A DNA stretch of 64,000 bases from Brevibacillus sp. (lineage in GTDB: Bacteria; Bacillota; Bacilli; Brevibacillales; Brevibacillaceae): NCBI GenBank assembly GCA_017656235.1, contig JACDOF010000007.1, positions 88,918 through 152,917 on the forward strand. The letters are read 5' to 3'. The notes beneath the pieces were generated by a model. That model was not told the origin of the DNA. It saw only the letters and a program-made list of their open reading frames with translations, and ran no database searches. Shown piece by piece: positions 63,885 to 64,000 of this stretch (its first letter is position 1; each line of letters opens with the position of its first letter). A program made the translations under genes and the position numbers.

Positions 63885-64000
63885 AGCTAGCGTTCGGTTC
63901 AAAAAGCGAACGTGGCAATAGCCGGGTGAAAACCGGATATGCTCCTTGAAAACTGAACAGCGAAGCGTCTGAAGCGAAGCAATATGCTTGAATGACCTTG
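63885..64000 (+). other. rRNA operon leader, 16S gene expected just beyond the window
   Basis: The leader has a GTTCG...CGAAC hairpin (about 63892-63913), then CTCCTTGAAAACTGAACAGC (63941-63960), a sequence characteristic of rrn leaders and spacers in Bacillales. No 16S rRNA sequence itself is reached. Confidence 0.8.

Noticed and set aside
1..64000. CRISPR arrays, insertion sequences, tRNA genes, restriction or toxin-antitoxin systems
   Set aside because: I looked for regularly spaced repeats, transposase-like frames, tRNA-like cloverleaf ends and defence gene families and saw none in the window.

Overview
This 64 kb window is chromosomal DNA of a mid-to-high-GC, motile, endospore-former-type Bacillota. 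Brevibacillus or a close Paenibacillaceae relative fits best; this is inference from gene order, strong AGGAGG-type ribosome sites, sigma-A promoters, FapR, AhrC and DinR-type operators and an rrn leader at the right edge. No transposase, prophage, CRISPR array or tRNA was seen. Most genes lie on the plus strand.

Layout. 0-7 kb: the end of a YesN-type response regulator, a xylFGH-type sugar ABC transporter and a chemoreceptor. 6.8-10 kb: fabH behind a FapR operator, prfB with its programmed frameshift, and a Nudix hydrolase. 10-14.5 kb: a GntR regulator with glcD-glcF, a YciI protein and a lipoprotein cytochrome c. 14.5-28.2 kb: arginine genes in three units (argCBD, carAB-argF, argGH), each behind a promoter overlapped by ARG boxes. 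Between argF and argG sits a small locus: a 25-residue exported peptide gene, a DUF5317 membrane protein and a membrane HD-GYP protein. 28-38 kb: a YcdB/YcdC-type secreted protein, a VanW protein, then the envelope and division set ftsE-ftsX-M23 hydrolase-ctp protease-minJ-like, and an orphan FlgD-like protein. 38-44 kb: uvrBA behind a DinR/LexA box, an HD hydrolase and a YvlD-type membrane protein. 44.4-48.8 kb: an Agr-like peptide-signalling set on the minus strand (kinase, agrB, and an agrD-like gene of only 42 codons), then hprK and a YvoF-type acyltransferase, bracketed by an inverted 140 bp repeat. 48.8-55.5 kb: a complete hisZGDBHAF(IE) operon. 55.6-63.7 kb: a secreted repeat protein, a two-component system whose sensor carries a solute-binding domain, a sigma-54 activator, and a TAXI-type TRAP transporter behind a clear -24/-12 promoter. 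63.7-64 kb: tandem rrn promoters and leader; a 16S rRNA gene probably starts just beyond the edge.

The most interesting parts are two small-peptide loci. One is the Agr-like set, whose precursor peptide is very short and starts with TTG. The other is the peptide-DUF5317-HD-GYP locus, where the peptide ends in a possible pentapeptide after a signal-peptidase-like site, its ribosome site is buried in a hairpin, and a terminator separates it from the two membrane proteins. Both are read from sequence only, and function is inferred.
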